Positions 15,087 through 23,937 of a stretch of DNA of 64,000 nt are shown here, one piece after another; the first letter of the stretch is position 1, and each line of letters starts with the position of its first letter. The DNA lies in assembly GCF_030012215.1 (NCBI RefSeq), contig NZ_JASCXX010000001.1, forward strand, positions 186,001 through 250,000, in the 5' to 3' direction. The translations under genes and the position numbers were made by a program. The notes beneath the pieces are model-generated. The model was not told where the DNA came from, did no database searches, and saw nothing but the letters and a program-made list of their open reading frames with translations. The DNA comes from Anaerobaca lacustris. GTDB taxonomy: Bacteria > Planctomycetota > Phycisphaerae > Sedimentisphaerales > Anaerobacaceae.

Positions 15087-16958
15087 ATGACAGCTCGATT
15101 CGCTGGTATGCTTGCGTTTGTGTCGATGTGCGTGTTCGCCGGAGCGGTCCATGCGGCTGAGGCCGTGACGATCGAATCGCCCGGCGGACAGATTCGGGTC
15201 GAGGTCCGCGTCGGCGCGGACGGTCGGCTCAGCTACGCCGTCCAGCGTAAGAAGGGGGCCAAGACCGCTCTGCTACGGCCGTCGCCCCTTGGGATTACGG
15301 TGGACGGCGTCGATCTCGGGCAGGGCGTGGCCTTGGGGGACTGCCGACGGATGACGCACGACGAGCGGTATCCCTGGCGGGGCGTCCACGCCGAGGCGGT
15401 CGATTGCTACAACGGCGCCGAGATCGACGTGACGCACGTCGGTTCGAAGACGGCCTACGTTCTTGAAGTCCGGGCATTCGACGACGGTCTGGGCTATCGC
15501 TACATCGTTCCAGGGGTGGGCCGGCGGACCGTCTCCGGGGAGGCCAGCGCATGGAACCTTCCGGACGGCTGTCAGATATGGTACCAGACGAACATCGCCA
15601 ACTACGAAGGTTTCTACGCCAAGGTGGCCCCGTCGAAGGTCAAGGCCGATGAGCAGATCGGCTTTCCCGTTACGGTCGAATACGCCGATGGGACCTACGG
15701 CGCGATCACCGAGGCCGGGCTGCTCGCTTACAGCGGCATGACGCTTCGCGCCACCGGCTCGACACGGCTGCAAGGGGTCTTCGAAGACGATGCGAGCTGG
15801 CAGGAGACCGGCCCAATCCGCACGCCTTGGCGGGTGACGATGACGGGACCCGATCTGAACGCGCTGGTCAACAGCGACATCGTGGCGAACCTGTGCCCTG
15901 CGCCGGACGCCAATCTGTTTCCGGAGGGCATCCACAGTCCATGGATTAAGCCGGGACGCGCGCTGTGGAACTGGTGGTCGGACAGCAGCGTGGAGTTTCG
16001 CTACCAGAAGGAGTGGGTAGACAAGGCGGCCGAGATGGGCTTCGAGTATTACCTCGTCGATGCCGGCTGGGAGAAGGCCTGGCAACTGCCCGGCAAGGAC
16101 ATGTGGGCCTGCCTCAAGGAGTTGTGCGACTACGCCAGAGGCAAGGGCGTGGGCATTCACGTCTGGAAGCACTGGGGCGGCCTGGAGCAGGCGGACGCGA
16201 GGGAGGATTTCTTGCGGCGGTGCGCCCGGGAGGGGGCCGTCGGCGTGAAGATCGACTTCATGGACTCGGAGTCCCGCTCGCGGATCGATTTCTACACTTA
16301 TACCTTGGCGACGGCGGCCCGGCACAGGCTCATGGTCAACTTCCACGGGGCCAACAAGCCGACCGGCGAATCGCGGACGTTCCCGAACGAGATGACGCGC
16401 GAGGGCATCCGGGGGCTGGAATACAACAAGTGGTCCGACCTGCCGGCGACGCACTACGCGACCCTTCCGTTCACGCGCTACCTGGCCGGGCATGGCGATT
16501 TCACGCCCTGCACGTTCAACCCGGACAAACTCAAGGGGACCACGGCGGCCCTTCAGCTCGCCTCGGCGGTGGTGTACACCTCGCCGCTGATGCACTGGGC
16601 CGACCACTGGAAGTTCTACCTCGAAAGCAACGTTCTGGATGTCATCGAGGCGATGCCGTCCACGTGGGACCAGACGGTCGTGCTGGCCGGCAGCGAGATC
16701 GGCCAGGTTGCGGCCTTCGCCCGGCGCAGCGGGACAAGCTGGTTCGTCGGGATCATCAACGGCGGCAAGGCCAGAACCTATCCGCTGGATCTGTCGTTCC
16801 TGGCCGACGGCACGTACGAGGCGGTCCTGGTCCGCGACATCGAGGGCGAGCCGGCTGCGATGAGCGTCGAACGCACGAAGACAAACCGAGGCCGGAAGAT
16901 CGACGTGCAGATGCAGGACGGAGGCGGGTTCGTCGCCTGGCTGGTCCCCGCCAAGTGA
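15087..16958 (+). CDS. Secreted GH97 glycosidase, probably of the retaining type
   Basis: The 623-aa protein starts with a signal peptide (FAGMLAFVSMCVFAGAVHAA). It then has the GH97 N-domain (SPGGQIRVEVRVGADGRLSY; DGLGYRYIVPG), the TIM barrel (YYLVDAGWEK; GIHVWKHW; GVKIDFMDSESR) and a C-terminal beta domain (SWFVGIINGGKARTYPLDLS). In GH97 the mechanism depends on the catalytic site: here an Asp stands at the end of the barrel strand (D390 of KIDFMD) and a Glu lies 55 residues later (E445 of RGLEYNKW). This matches the retaining alpha-galactosidase-like branch better than the inverting SusB branch; the assignment is by motif and spacing only. AGGAAAACTGCG precedes ATG 15087. It is divergent from GH10 and convergent with the next gene. 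Confidence 0.88.
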   Translation: MTARFAGMLAFVSMCVFAGAVHAAEAVTIESPGGQIRVEVRVGADGRLSYAVQRKKGAKTALLRPSPLGITVDGVDLGQGVALGDCRRMTHDERYPWRGVHAEAVDCYNGAEIDVTHVGSKTAYVLEVRAFDDGLGYRYIVPGVGRRTVSGEASAWNLPDGCQIWYQTNIANYEGFYAKVAPSKVKADEQIGFPVTVEYADGTYGAITEAGLLAYSGMTLRATGSTRLQGVFEDDASWQETGPIRTPWRVTMTGPDLNALVNSDIVANLCPAPDANLFPEGIHSPWIKPGRALWNWWSDSSVEFRYQKEWVDKAAEMGFEYYLVDAGWEKAWQLPGKDMWACLKELCDYARGKGVGIHVWKHWGGLEQADAREDFLRRCAREGAVGVKIDFMDSESRSRIDFYTYTLATAARHRLMVNFHGANKPTGESRTFPNEMTREGIRGLEYNKWSDLPATHYATLPFTRYLAGHGDFTPCTFNPDKLKGTTAALQLASAVVYTSPLMHWADHWKFYLESNVLDVIEAMPSTWDQTVVLAGSEIGQVAAFARRSGTSWFVGIINGGKARTYPLDLSFLADGTYEAVLVRDIEGEPAAMSVERTKTNRGRKIDVQMQDGGGFVAWLVPAK

Positions 16959-16971
16959 CGGCCGGATCGGG

Positions 16972-18558
16972 TCACTTGGCGCTCTGCTGTACGGCGTAGA
17001 GGCTCTTCATCGTGGCGATGTACAGGACGCCCTTGGCCGCCACCGGACTGCCGGCCATGGGACTGTCGAGCCGGACCGAATGGAGGACCTTCTTCTCCTT
17101 GTCGGCCGCCAGGACCCAGAAGTCACGCCGGCGCGTGCCGATGTAGACTTTGCCGTCGGCCACGAGCGTCGAGGCCCAGATCTCACCGTCGCACTTGTGC
17201 GTCCAGTGGGGCTTGCCCGTCTCGATATCGATGCAATGAACGTTGCCGTCGCAGTCGGCGACGAAGGCCATGCCGTTCCAGATCGACGGCGTCGAGCAGC
17301 AGTGCGTCTGCATCGGAAAGGCCCAGATCGGACCCGCGGAGGTCGTGTCTCCCGTTTGCGTCGCATCGATGCACTGGAGCCAAGCGAGTCGCTTGCCCCA
17401 CCAGATGTCGCCGCCGACGGTGACGTACAGGCGGTCGTTGTGGAAGACGGGCATGCTCTTGATGTTGCTCGGGCTCACTTGGCGATTCCCGTTGTACTGC
17501 TGGACGTTCTCCTTGGGCGCGGTCGGATCGCAATCGAATCGCCACAGACGTTGGAGCTTCGCGATGCCGTCGGCCAGGACCGATGACACGGGCTCGAACC
17601 CATAACAGACGCCGTCTCCTCCGCAGAAGAACACCCGCGTTTGGCCGTCCACCTGGCCGACCGCCGGAGACGACCACGTCGAGTGGATAATGTTCGGGCC
17701 GATGTTCTCGTCCTCGCGGGCGACCAGCCGCCCCGTGGCCTTGTCGAGCACGATCAGGCTCGGGCCCTCGGGCGTGCGGACGTCCTTGTGCGTGCCGGTC
17801 AGGCCGCTGTTGGTGTTGATGTAGAGAAACTGTCCGAGGATGAGGATCGAACAATGGGCCGAGTCGTGCGGAAACACGCCGATCTCGGCGGGGATGTCAT
17901 AGAGCCAGATGACATCGGCGTCGGTGTTTTTCAGCGGCAGCGGTTCCTTGTCGGCGGGGACCATGCGCCGGGCCTCGTCGCGATAGGGGCCGTCGTTGCC
18001 GTTGGCCAGACCGTGCAGATCGAGACAGACCACCTCATTGCGATTGGTCACCATATACACGCGGTCGCCCTCGACGGTGGGCGGCGAACACATCCCGGCC
18101 CTGGGCCAGTCCTTGTAGATGTCGTCGGAGAGCTTCGGCGCGATGAGCTGCCAGCACAAGGAGCCGTCGGCCTCGTTCAGGCACAGGAGGATGCCGCGAT
18201 CGCCTTTGTGGTCTTCGTCGCGGGGGTTGTCGTTGTTGGTGCCGATGAGCACCTTGCCGCCGGCGACCGTCGGAGTCGCCCAGGTCTGACTGCCCAGCGG
18301 GACGATCCATTTGACATTCTCGCCGGTGGCCGGATCGAAGCGGTCGGGCAGTCCCGTTTCGGACGAGATCATGTTGCGGCTGTGCCGTTGGCCCCATTGT
18401 GGGGCATCGGCCGCACGGCTGCCTGCCGCGACGGCCAGAACCCCCAGCAGCGCAAGGACGGCCGTCGATCTCCTCCGGGTAAGTGACTCACTGGCCCACA
18501 GCGTGATTCGTACGGCGGCGCAACGCTGCTGCGCCGAATGGCCGGTTCGCATTCGCAT
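16972..18558 (-). CDS. Secreted PQQ-type beta-propeller protein
   Basis: The 528-aa protein has a long N-region followed by a hydrophobic export signal (STAVLALLGVLAVAAGSRAA). The rest is an eight-bladed quinoprotein-like propeller with repeated blade motifs such as WATPTVAGGKVLIGTNND, SPPTVEGDRVYMVTNRNEVV and STLVADGKVYIGTRRRDFWV. Typical PQQ-dehydrogenase catalytic residues and a haem c site (CxxCH) are not seen, so it is more likely a BamB-like or binding propeller than a dehydrogenase. The family is very common in planctomycete secretomes. Start choice is uncertain: ATG 18558 has GAGGA 5 nt upstream; ATG 18573 and GTG 18576 are possible. Its promoter is probably at 18609-18637. Confidence 0.8.
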   Translation of the reverse strand: MRMRTGHSAQQRCAAVRITLWASESLTRRRSTAVLALLGVLAVAAGSRAADAPQWGQRHSRNMISSETGLPDRFDPATGENVKWIVPLGSQTWATPTVAGGKVLIGTNNDNPRDEDHKGDRGILLCLNEADGSLCWQLIAPKLSDDIYKDWPRAGMCSPPTVEGDRVYMVTNRNEVVCLDLHGLANGNDGPYRDEARRMVPADKEPLPLKNTDADVIWLYDIPAEIGVFPHDSAHCSILILGQFLYINTNSGLTGTHKDVRTPEGPSLIVLDKATGRLVAREDENIGPNIIHSTWSSPAVGQVDGQTRVFFCGGDGVCYGFEPVSSVLADGIAKLQRLWRFDCDPTAPKENVQQYNGNRQVSPSNIKSMPVFHNDRLYVTVGGDIWWGKRLAWLQCIDATQTGDTTSAGPIWAFPMQTHCCSTPSIWNGMAFVADCDGNVHCIDIETGKPHWTHKCDGEIWASTLVADGKVYIGTRRRDFWVLAADKEKKVLHSVRLDSPMAGSPVAAKGVLYIATMKSLYAVQQSAK

Positions 18559-18608
18559 AAGGTCCTCGGTCATCACCTCGGAGAGTCTGCCATCACAGAC
18601 GAGTCTCT

Positions 18609-18637
18609 ATTCTACCGGTTCGCGCGGTTCATCTCAA
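18609..18637 (-). promoter_or_regulatory. Sigma70-like promoter for the PQQ propeller gene
   Basis: On the minus strand TTGAGA (18637-18632) and TAGAAT (18614-18609) are 17 nt apart, giving a leader of about 45 nt. Confidence 0.55.
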
Positions 18638-18704
18638 GGGCCCGTGCCGGCGGTGTGTCGGTCGCGGCTGTATCGCTGTTTCAGGAATTTTTCCAGCTTG
18701 CCTC

Positions 18705-18734
18705 TTGCGTTCGAGGCGGGACGTGCCGTAAACT
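18705..18734 (+). promoter_or_regulatory. Sigma70-like promoter for the HEAT-like gene
   Basis: TTGCGT (18705-18710) and TAAACT (18729-18734) are 18 nt apart. The intergenic stretch 18559-18901 otherwise holds only this, the divergent promoter at 18609-18637, and a leader of about 160 nt with no recognised element. Confidence 0.45.
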
Positions 18735-18901
18735 GAACCGGCGAACCGGTCTGCGGTCCTCGATGGTTGTCTCGTGGTCTCCGGGTACTGGGGGTGTCGG
18801 GACACAAGGGAAATGGAGGGCGCCAGGAAGGAGCAGGAGCCTCTATCCGCGCAGGGAGGAGGCAAGGGCAAGAAGCATGGATGCTTGACAAGGAGGGCTC
18901 T

Positions 18902-19369
18902 ATGAAGCTCGAGAAAAGGAAACCTTCCGGTAGAGAGAAGGACGAGGCCGCGATTGAGCTGCTCAACAAACTTCGGGAGAGGCTGTTCAGCGACAACGTT
19001 TCCACCGCCCGTCTGGCCGCGTTCAATCTGTCCTGGATGCAGGAGGACGGCCTGGACATCCTCAAGGAGGTCCTCTTTGGAGATTTTCCAAGGACCGCCA
19101 AGAAGGCGGCGGCCTATGGGCTGCGGAGCATGAAGGGCCGCATGAGGAAGATGGCGTCGGAGGTCCTGGCCGACGGTGTCAAGCATTCCGATCGTATCAC
19201 GCGCGACGCCTGCGCGAAGGCCGTGTTCATTATGAACGGGGGGCAACCCCCGAAGCCGGCGTTTCGCGGCAAACGGAAGCCGGGCAAGGGGAGAATTCAG
19301 GAATTCCGCAAGAAGGGTGGCTCCAGGGCCCCGTCCCCCTGGAAGCGATCTTCATCCGGTCGCACATAG
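18902..19369 (+). CDS. Small HEAT-repeat-like protein with basic tail
   Basis: The 155-aa protein starts at ATG 18902 after a good AGGAGG. Residues about 20-115 are alpha-helical repeats resembling HEAT/armadillo units (NVSTARLAAFNLSWMQEDGL; TAKKAAAYGLRSMKGRMRKM; SDRITRDACAKAVFIM). The C-terminal 40 residues are strongly basic and Gly/Pro/Lys-rich (KPAFRGKRKPGKGRIQEFRK), suggesting nucleic-acid or ribosome contact. It could be a scaffold or an RNA-associated protein; no enzymatic motif is present. It has its own probable promoter and is convergent with the flavoprotein gene. Confidence 0.65.
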   Translation: MKLEKRKPSGREKDEAAIELLNKLRERLFSDNVSTARLAAFNLSWMQEDGLDILKEVLFGDFPRTAKKAAAYGLRSMKGRMRKMASEVLADGVKHSDRITRDACAKAVFIMNGGQPPKPAFRGKRKPGKGRIQEFRKKGGSRAPSPWKRSSSGRT

Positions 19370-19425
19370 ATCCACGGTCTCTTCTGCCCTGATAGAGAAA
19401 ACGAATTGCGCGTCCCTGTCGTGCT

Positions 19426-20535
19426 TCATGCTACCTTCGCGGGCGTGCAGGTGTGCTCGTCGACCATCGCCAGTGCCAACTCAGCGATCAGTTTTGCCAC
19501 CAATGCCTTGACCGGTATGATCTCATTGCATCGGTAGGCATTCGAGCCGGCGAAGGCGAAGGATTCGTCCAGTTTGCCCATCGCGGCCTTCGCCAGAACC
19601 TCGGCAATGCAATAGGGGGCCTTTCGGGGGTCGCAGCCTCGCAGGCACTGGCTCTTGCAGAGGAACGGTTTGGTTTCGCCCCGCTTGATGCTCTCGACGA
19701 ACGCATTGTTGATGACGCGGCCCGGAAGCCCCACGGGGCTCTCGATGAGAGTGATGTCCTCGGGACGGGCGTCGAGATACGCCTGCTTGAAATTGTCGTG
19801 GACGTCGCATTCATCCGTGCAGACGAAACGCGTGGCCATCTGCACCCCGGAGGCGCCTGACCTGAGGAAGTGAGCGATGTCCTGGCCGTCGAAGATGCCG
19901 CCGGCGGCGATGACAGGGATGACGGGGGAGAAGGAATTGGCCACGGCGACAACCTCGGTGACCAATTGCTCCAGTGTGGGAGCGGAATCGTCTGCGAGGC
20001 TTTCCAGGGCGTAGCCGAGGTGGCCTCCGGCCCGGGCGCCCTCCACGACCACCGCATCGGGCAGTCGATGGAAGTGATTCTGCCATCTTCTACAGATGAT
20101 CTGAAAGGTCCGCGCCGACGATACGATCGGGACCAGTTTGGTGGATCCGCCACCTACGTATCCGGGCAGGGCCAGTGGCAGCCCGGCTCCCGATACGATC
20201 ATGTCGGCGCCTTCCTCGACCGCCACCCGGACGAGTTGCTCGTAGTTGGACAAGGCGACCATGATGTTGACGCCGATGACTCCGTCGGTGAGCTGCTTTG
20301 CCTTGCGGATCTCGCTGCGGAGAACCTCTTCCCCCAGCCGCTTGGATGCGGAGGCGCGGAGGTCCTCGAACAGGCCCAATCCGGCGCTGGCGATGACGCC
20401 GGCGCAGCCGGCGTTGGCGACCGCCGCGGCAAGGCCCGCCCCTGAGACCCTCACGCCCATTCCACCTTGGATGATGGGCAGACGGATTTCCAGATTCCCT
20501 ATCTTCAGGGCCGGTATATGATGATCTTGGTACAT
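19426..20535 (-). CDS. NAD(P)H-dependent flavin oxidoreductase / nitronate monooxygenase-like
   Basis: The 369-aa TIM-barrel flavoprotein belongs to the 2-nitropropane dioxygenase/FabK-like family. Visible family features are LPIIQGGMGVRVSGAGLAAA at the N-terminus, IGVNIMVA, GAGLPLALPG, the FMN-phosphate loop VEGARAGGHLG, AAGGIFDGQDIA, and GVQMATRFVCTDEC. Residues about 290-310 hold a four-Cys cluster (CKSQCLRGCDPRKAPYC) that could bind a metal or Fe-S cluster and is seen in some but not all relatives. Possible reactions are nitronate oxidation, enoyl-ACP reduction or another flavin-linked step; the sequence does not decide. The start at 20535 has only a weak AGGG ribosome site. Confidence 0.8.
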   Translation of the reverse strand: MYQDHHIPALKIGNLEIRLPIIQGGMGVRVSGAGLAAAVANAGCAGVIASAGLGLFEDLRASASKRLGEEVLRSEIRKAKQLTDGVIGVNIMVALSNYEQLVRVAVEEGADMIVSGAGLPLALPGYVGGGSTKLVPIVSSARTFQIICRRWQNHFHRLPDAVVVEGARAGGHLGYALESLADDSAPTLEQLVTEVVAVANSFSPVIPVIAAGGIFDGQDIAHFLRSGASGVQMATRFVCTDECDVHDNFKQAYLDARPEDITLIESPVGLPGRVINNAFVESIKRGETKPFLCKSQCLRGCDPRKAPYCIAEVLAKAAMGKLDESFAFAGSNAYRCNEIIPVKALVAKLIAELALAMVDEHTCTPAKVA

Positions 20536-20972
20536 GATGTACCCTATTCAAAAAACGTTGTTGGTGCGAAAGCCATGCCGGGAGTGACCGAACACGTACC
20601 GGGTCCCACAAAGAGAGTGTTCGGAAGATGTACCGAGAGGGGCGTTCAAGAGGAGTCGGATGCGAGATGTTCAGTCGGCGCCGAGAGCTCTAACCCATGA
20701 GGGTACAAAAACAGATACACACCTTCATTCTATGGCCACTATACCATGCACGTTCCTTCAACGTCAAGGATTCATGCCGATTTGTCTGCTTGTCCCTTGA
20801 GCTCGGAGCAGGCGAATCACGGCTGATCCCTTGATGTAATATCGGCCGGAGAGAGCCGATATCTGGTGCAGAAAACACACAATCTGCACTGAATCTCCGC
20901 CTCGGACCGCTTCCGATCTCCCCAGAGGAGAACACATTCGTCTCTACGGGGGGAAGGGGCCTGTCCGGTCGG
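20536..20972. other. Intergenic region with one perfect hairpin
   Basis: There is no convincing gene in these 437 bases; short open frames here lack ribosome sites. The only structure is a perfect 8-bp inverted repeat, ATATCGGC (20837-20844) and GCCGATAT (20853-20860), with an 8-nt loop. It lies between the end of lepA and the start of the flavoprotein gene and has no T-run on either strand. Confidence 0.5.
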
Positions 20973-22769
20973 TTAATCGCTGGTGTCCAGGATGCTCATG
21001 AAGGCTTTCTGTGGGATCTGCACCGATCCAATGCTCTTCATGCGTCGCTTGCCTTCTTTCTGCCTCTTGAGCACCTTCATCTTCCGGGTTACGTCGCCGC
21101 CGTAGAGCTTGGCGGTTACGTCCTTGCGGTAGGCCTTGACGGTCTCCCTTGCGATGATCTTGCCGCCGATGGCAACCTGAAGCGGGATCTCGAACTGGTG
21201 CCTTGGAATGGCCTTTCGCAGCTTGAGGATCAGCTTGCGGCCTCGCTGTTCGGCGTTGTCGCGGTGAACGATGATCGACAGGGCGTCGACGGGCTGGCCG
21301 TTGACGAGGATATCGATCTTGACCAGGTTGGTCGCCTCGAAGTCGGTCAGCTCGTAGTCCATGGTCGCATACCCCCGGCTGATCCCCTTGATCTGGTCGT
21401 AGAAGTCGTAGACGATCTCGGCCAGGGGGGCTCGATATTCCATCATCACGCGGGTCGGATTGAGGTAGTCTGTCTTGAGGAGCTTGCAGCGCCGCGCCTC
21501 GGCCAGTTTCATGATCCCGCCGATCGACTCGGTGCTGGTGATGATTTCCAGGCGGACGAAGGGCTCGCGCAGCTCCTCAATGTGCGTTCGGTCGGGTAGT
21601 TCGCTGGGCGAGCCGATCCGGCGCACCTGCCCATCGCTCATGACAACCTCGTAGCTGACGGTCGGGGCGGTCTGGACGATGTCGATGTCGTTCTCGCGTT
21701 CGAGGCGCTCCTGGATGATCTCCATGTGGAGCAGGCCGAGAAAGCCGCAGCGAAAGCCGAACCCCAGGGCCGGGGAGTTCTGGGGGACGAACGAGAAGCT
21801 GGCGTCGTTGAGGGCCAGCTTGTCGAAGGCGGCCCGGAGCTTCGAATACTCGGTGTTGTCGCCCGGATAGAAGTCGGAGAAGACCATCTGCATGGGCGGC
21901 TGATAGCTCTTCAGCGGGTCCTGGGCCGGGTTGGCGTCGTCGGTGACTGTGTCGCCGACGTGCACGTCGGCCAGATCGCGAATGTTCGCGACGATGTAGC
22001 CGACCTCGCCGGTGCCGAGTTCTTCGACGGGCGTCATGGCCGGGCGGAACTTGCCCAACTCCGTAACCAGATAACTGCGGCCCGTGTGCATGAGCCGCAT
22101 CCTCTGACGCACGCGCAGCTTGCCGCTGAAGACGCGTACGTAGCAGATGACGCCCCGGTAGGGGTCCGAGTGGCTGTCGAAGACCAGGGCCCGCGCCGGC
22201 TCGTCGCTTCGGTCGGCGGGGGCCGGCAGCAACTCGCAGATCGCATCGAGCAATTCCCTGACGCCCTTGCCTGTCTTGGCGCTGATCGCAAAACACTCGT
22301 TCTTGCGGATTCCGAGCACGTGCTCGATTTCTTCGGCCACGACGTCCGGCTGTGCGGCCGGAAGGTCCACTTTGTTGATGACACCCATGATCTCGACCCC
22401 GGTCTCTACCGCCAGATAGGCGTTGGCGACGGTCTGGGCCTCGACCCCCTGGCTGGCGTCGACTACCAGCAGGGCTCCCTCGCAGGCGGCCAGGGCGCGG
22501 GAGACCTCGTAGTGGAAGTCCACGTGCCCCGGCGTGTCGATCAGGTTGAGCATGTACGTGTGGCCTTCGTACTCGTAGTGCATCGTCACCGCCGAGGCCT
22601 TGATGGTGATGCCTCGCTCCCGCTCGATGTCCATGTCGTCGAGGAGCTGCTCTTTGGCCTCGCGGGCGGTGATCGTTCCGGTCAGTTCGAGCATCCGGTC
22701 GGCCAGCGTGCTCTTGCCGTGATCGATGTGGGCGACGATCGAGAAGTTGCGTATGTACTTCGTGTCCAA
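20973..22769 (-). CDS. lepA: Elongation factor 4 (LepA), TTG start
   Basis: The 598-aa ribosome-associated GTPase back-translocates or rescues stalled ribosomes. Domain G starts at IRNFSIVAHIDHGKSTLADR (P-loop), followed by DTPGHVDF and NKVDLP. LepA-specific regions follow: GFRCGFLGLLHMEI, ALSIIVHRDNAE, and the C-terminal QKEGKRRMKSIGSVQIPQKA. The start is placed at TTG 22769 because it aligns with the usual LepA N-terminus (xDTKYIRNFSIVAHID), GAGGAA lies 7 nt upstream, and the total length is then the family norm. An ATG at 22856 would overlap the hemW coding end and add 29 unlikely residues. It follows hemW by 10 nt, in the operon rho-hemW-lepA. Confidence 0.95.
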   Translation of the reverse strand: MDTKYIRNFSIVAHIDHGKSTLADRMLELTGTITAREAKEQLLDDMDIERERGITIKASAVTMHYEYEGHTYMLNLIDTPGHVDFHYEVSRALAACEGALLVVDASQGVEAQTVANAYLAVETGVEIMGVINKVDLPAAQPDVVAEEIEHVLGIRKNECFAISAKTGKGVRELLDAICELLPAPADRSDEPARALVFDSHSDPYRGVICYVRVFSGKLRVRQRMRLMHTGRSYLVTELGKFRPAMTPVEELGTGEVGYIVANIRDLADVHVGDTVTDDANPAQDPLKSYQPPMQMVFSDFYPGDNTEYSKLRAAFDKLALNDASFSFVPQNSPALGFGFRCGFLGLLHMEIIQERLERENDIDIVQTAPTVSYEVVMSDGQVRRIGSPSELPDRTHIEELREPFVRLEIITSTESIGGIMKLAEARRCKLLKTDYLNPTRVMMEYRAPLAEIVYDFYDQIKGISRGYATMDYELTDFEATNLVKIDILVNGQPVDALSIIVHRDNAEQRGRKLILKLRKAIPRHQFEIPLQVAIGGKIIARETVKAYRKDVTAKLYGGDVTRKMKVLKRQKEGKRRMKSIGSVQIPQKAFMSILDTSD

Positions 22770-22779
22770 GCGGCGTTCC

Positions 22780-23931
22780 TCAAAGCGATGAAAAATCACA
22801 CAAAACCGAATCGGCGACGGCCAGGGCCCTTCGCGATAGGCATACCCGGCCCGCACCGGTTTCTATGAGCCCTTCCCGCTCATACCGGCGTAACGGCCTC
22901 TCGAAGATCTTCCGGAAATCCGCTCCGGTTCTGCGCTGGAAGTCGGCCAGATCGACGCCTCTGCGGGTCCGCATGTTCAGGACGGCCGTCTCGCAGATGC
23001 GATCGTCGCGGTTGGACTGTTGCCGCTGTTCGGTCGCCGGCAGGCCGGCCTCTATCCTGCGGATATACGCGTCGATGTCGGCCACGTTCGCGGTCCGTTC
23101 GCCGAGCCAGTACGAGGCCGCCGACGGACCGATGCCGATGTAGGGGCGGTTCTCCCAACATCCCATGTTGTGTACGCACTCGAATCCTTCTCGTGCGAAG
23201 TTGGAGATTTCGTATTGTGCAAACCCCGCCGACGCCAGCAAGTCGATGGCCAGTTCGTACATCGCCCGGTCCGTGTTCTCCTCGATGCTCTCGATTCGGC
23301 CCAGTCGATGGGCCTCGTACAGGGGCGTTCCCGACTCGAAGCTCAGGCTGTACGTTGAGATATGCTGTATGCTCAGCGAGAGCGCTGATTCCAGGCATTG
23401 CTGCCACGAATCGAGCGTCGAGCCCGGAACGGCAAAGATCAGATCGATCCCCACGTTCGCGAATCCCAGATACTGGGCCTGGCGGACCGACCGCACCGCA
23501 TCATCGACGCTGTGCCGACGGCCGAGCAACTCCAGTTCGCTTGTGTGGAAGGACTGTACGCCGAACGAGAGCCGATTGACGCCGCAACGGGCCAGCATCG
23601 ACAGCATCTCCACATCGGTCTGTCCCGGATTGCACTCGACGGTGAATTCCTCCGTGTTGGGCCAAATGGACGCGACGGTGTCGATGAGACTGGCCAGTTG
23701 GTCCACCGGCAGGCTGATCGGGCTGCCGCCACCGACGTAAACCGTCCGCACCGCTTGAACGCTCCGGTAGCGTCCGACCTCCGCCCGCAAGGCCGAAACC
23801 AGACGAGGCACGTCGTGGCCGGCCACCGGCTCCGAGTAGAATGCGCAGTATCGGCATTTGCTCCGGCAGAACGGCACGTGGAGGTAAAGGCCGGGGGCCT
23901 CGCTGTCTGGTGGTGGGGAGTCTGAACTCAC
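22780..23931 (-). CDS. hemW: Radical SAM haem chaperone HemW
   Basis: The 383-aa protein is related to oxygen-independent coproporphyrinogen III oxidase and probably inserts haem into target proteins. The radical-SAM cluster motif is CRSKCRYC (CxxxCxxC, near residue 22-29, the HemW form). It is followed by VYVGGGSPISLP, the EFTVECNPGQ strand, GVNRLSFGVQSFH, and HISTYSLSFE. The C-terminal HemW domain includes YEISNFAREGFECVHNMGCW. The start is GTG 23931, 6 nt after the rho stop. In many bacteria hemW sits near lepA, which supports the call. Confidence 0.92.
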   Translation of the reverse strand: MSSDSPPPDSEAPGLYLHVPFCRSKCRYCAFYSEPVAGHDVPRLVSALRAEVGRYRSVQAVRTVYVGGGSPISLPVDQLASLIDTVASIWPNTEEFTVECNPGQTDVEMLSMLARCGVNRLSFGVQSFHTSELELLGRRHSVDDAVRSVRQAQYLGFANVGIDLIFAVPGSTLDSWQQCLESALSLSIQHISTYSLSFESGTPLYEAHRLGRIESIEENTDRAMYELAIDLLASAGFAQYEISNFAREGFECVHNMGCWENRPYIGIGPSAASYWLGERTANVADIDAYIRRIEAGLPATEQRQQSNRDDRICETAVLNMRTRRGVDLADFQRRTGADFRKIFERPLRRYEREGLIETGAGRVCLSRRALAVADSVLCDFSSL

Positions 23932-23937
23932 GGGCGG

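Noticed and set aside
13541-15160. Plus-strand open frame of about 539 codons opposite GH10
   Set aside because: GH10 on the minus strand has all catalytic motifs; the antisense frame has no recognisable protein pattern.
22770-22856. ATG 22856 as the lepA start
   Set aside because: It would add 29 residues not found in LepA and overlap hemW; TTG 22769 has a ribosome site and fits the family N-terminus.
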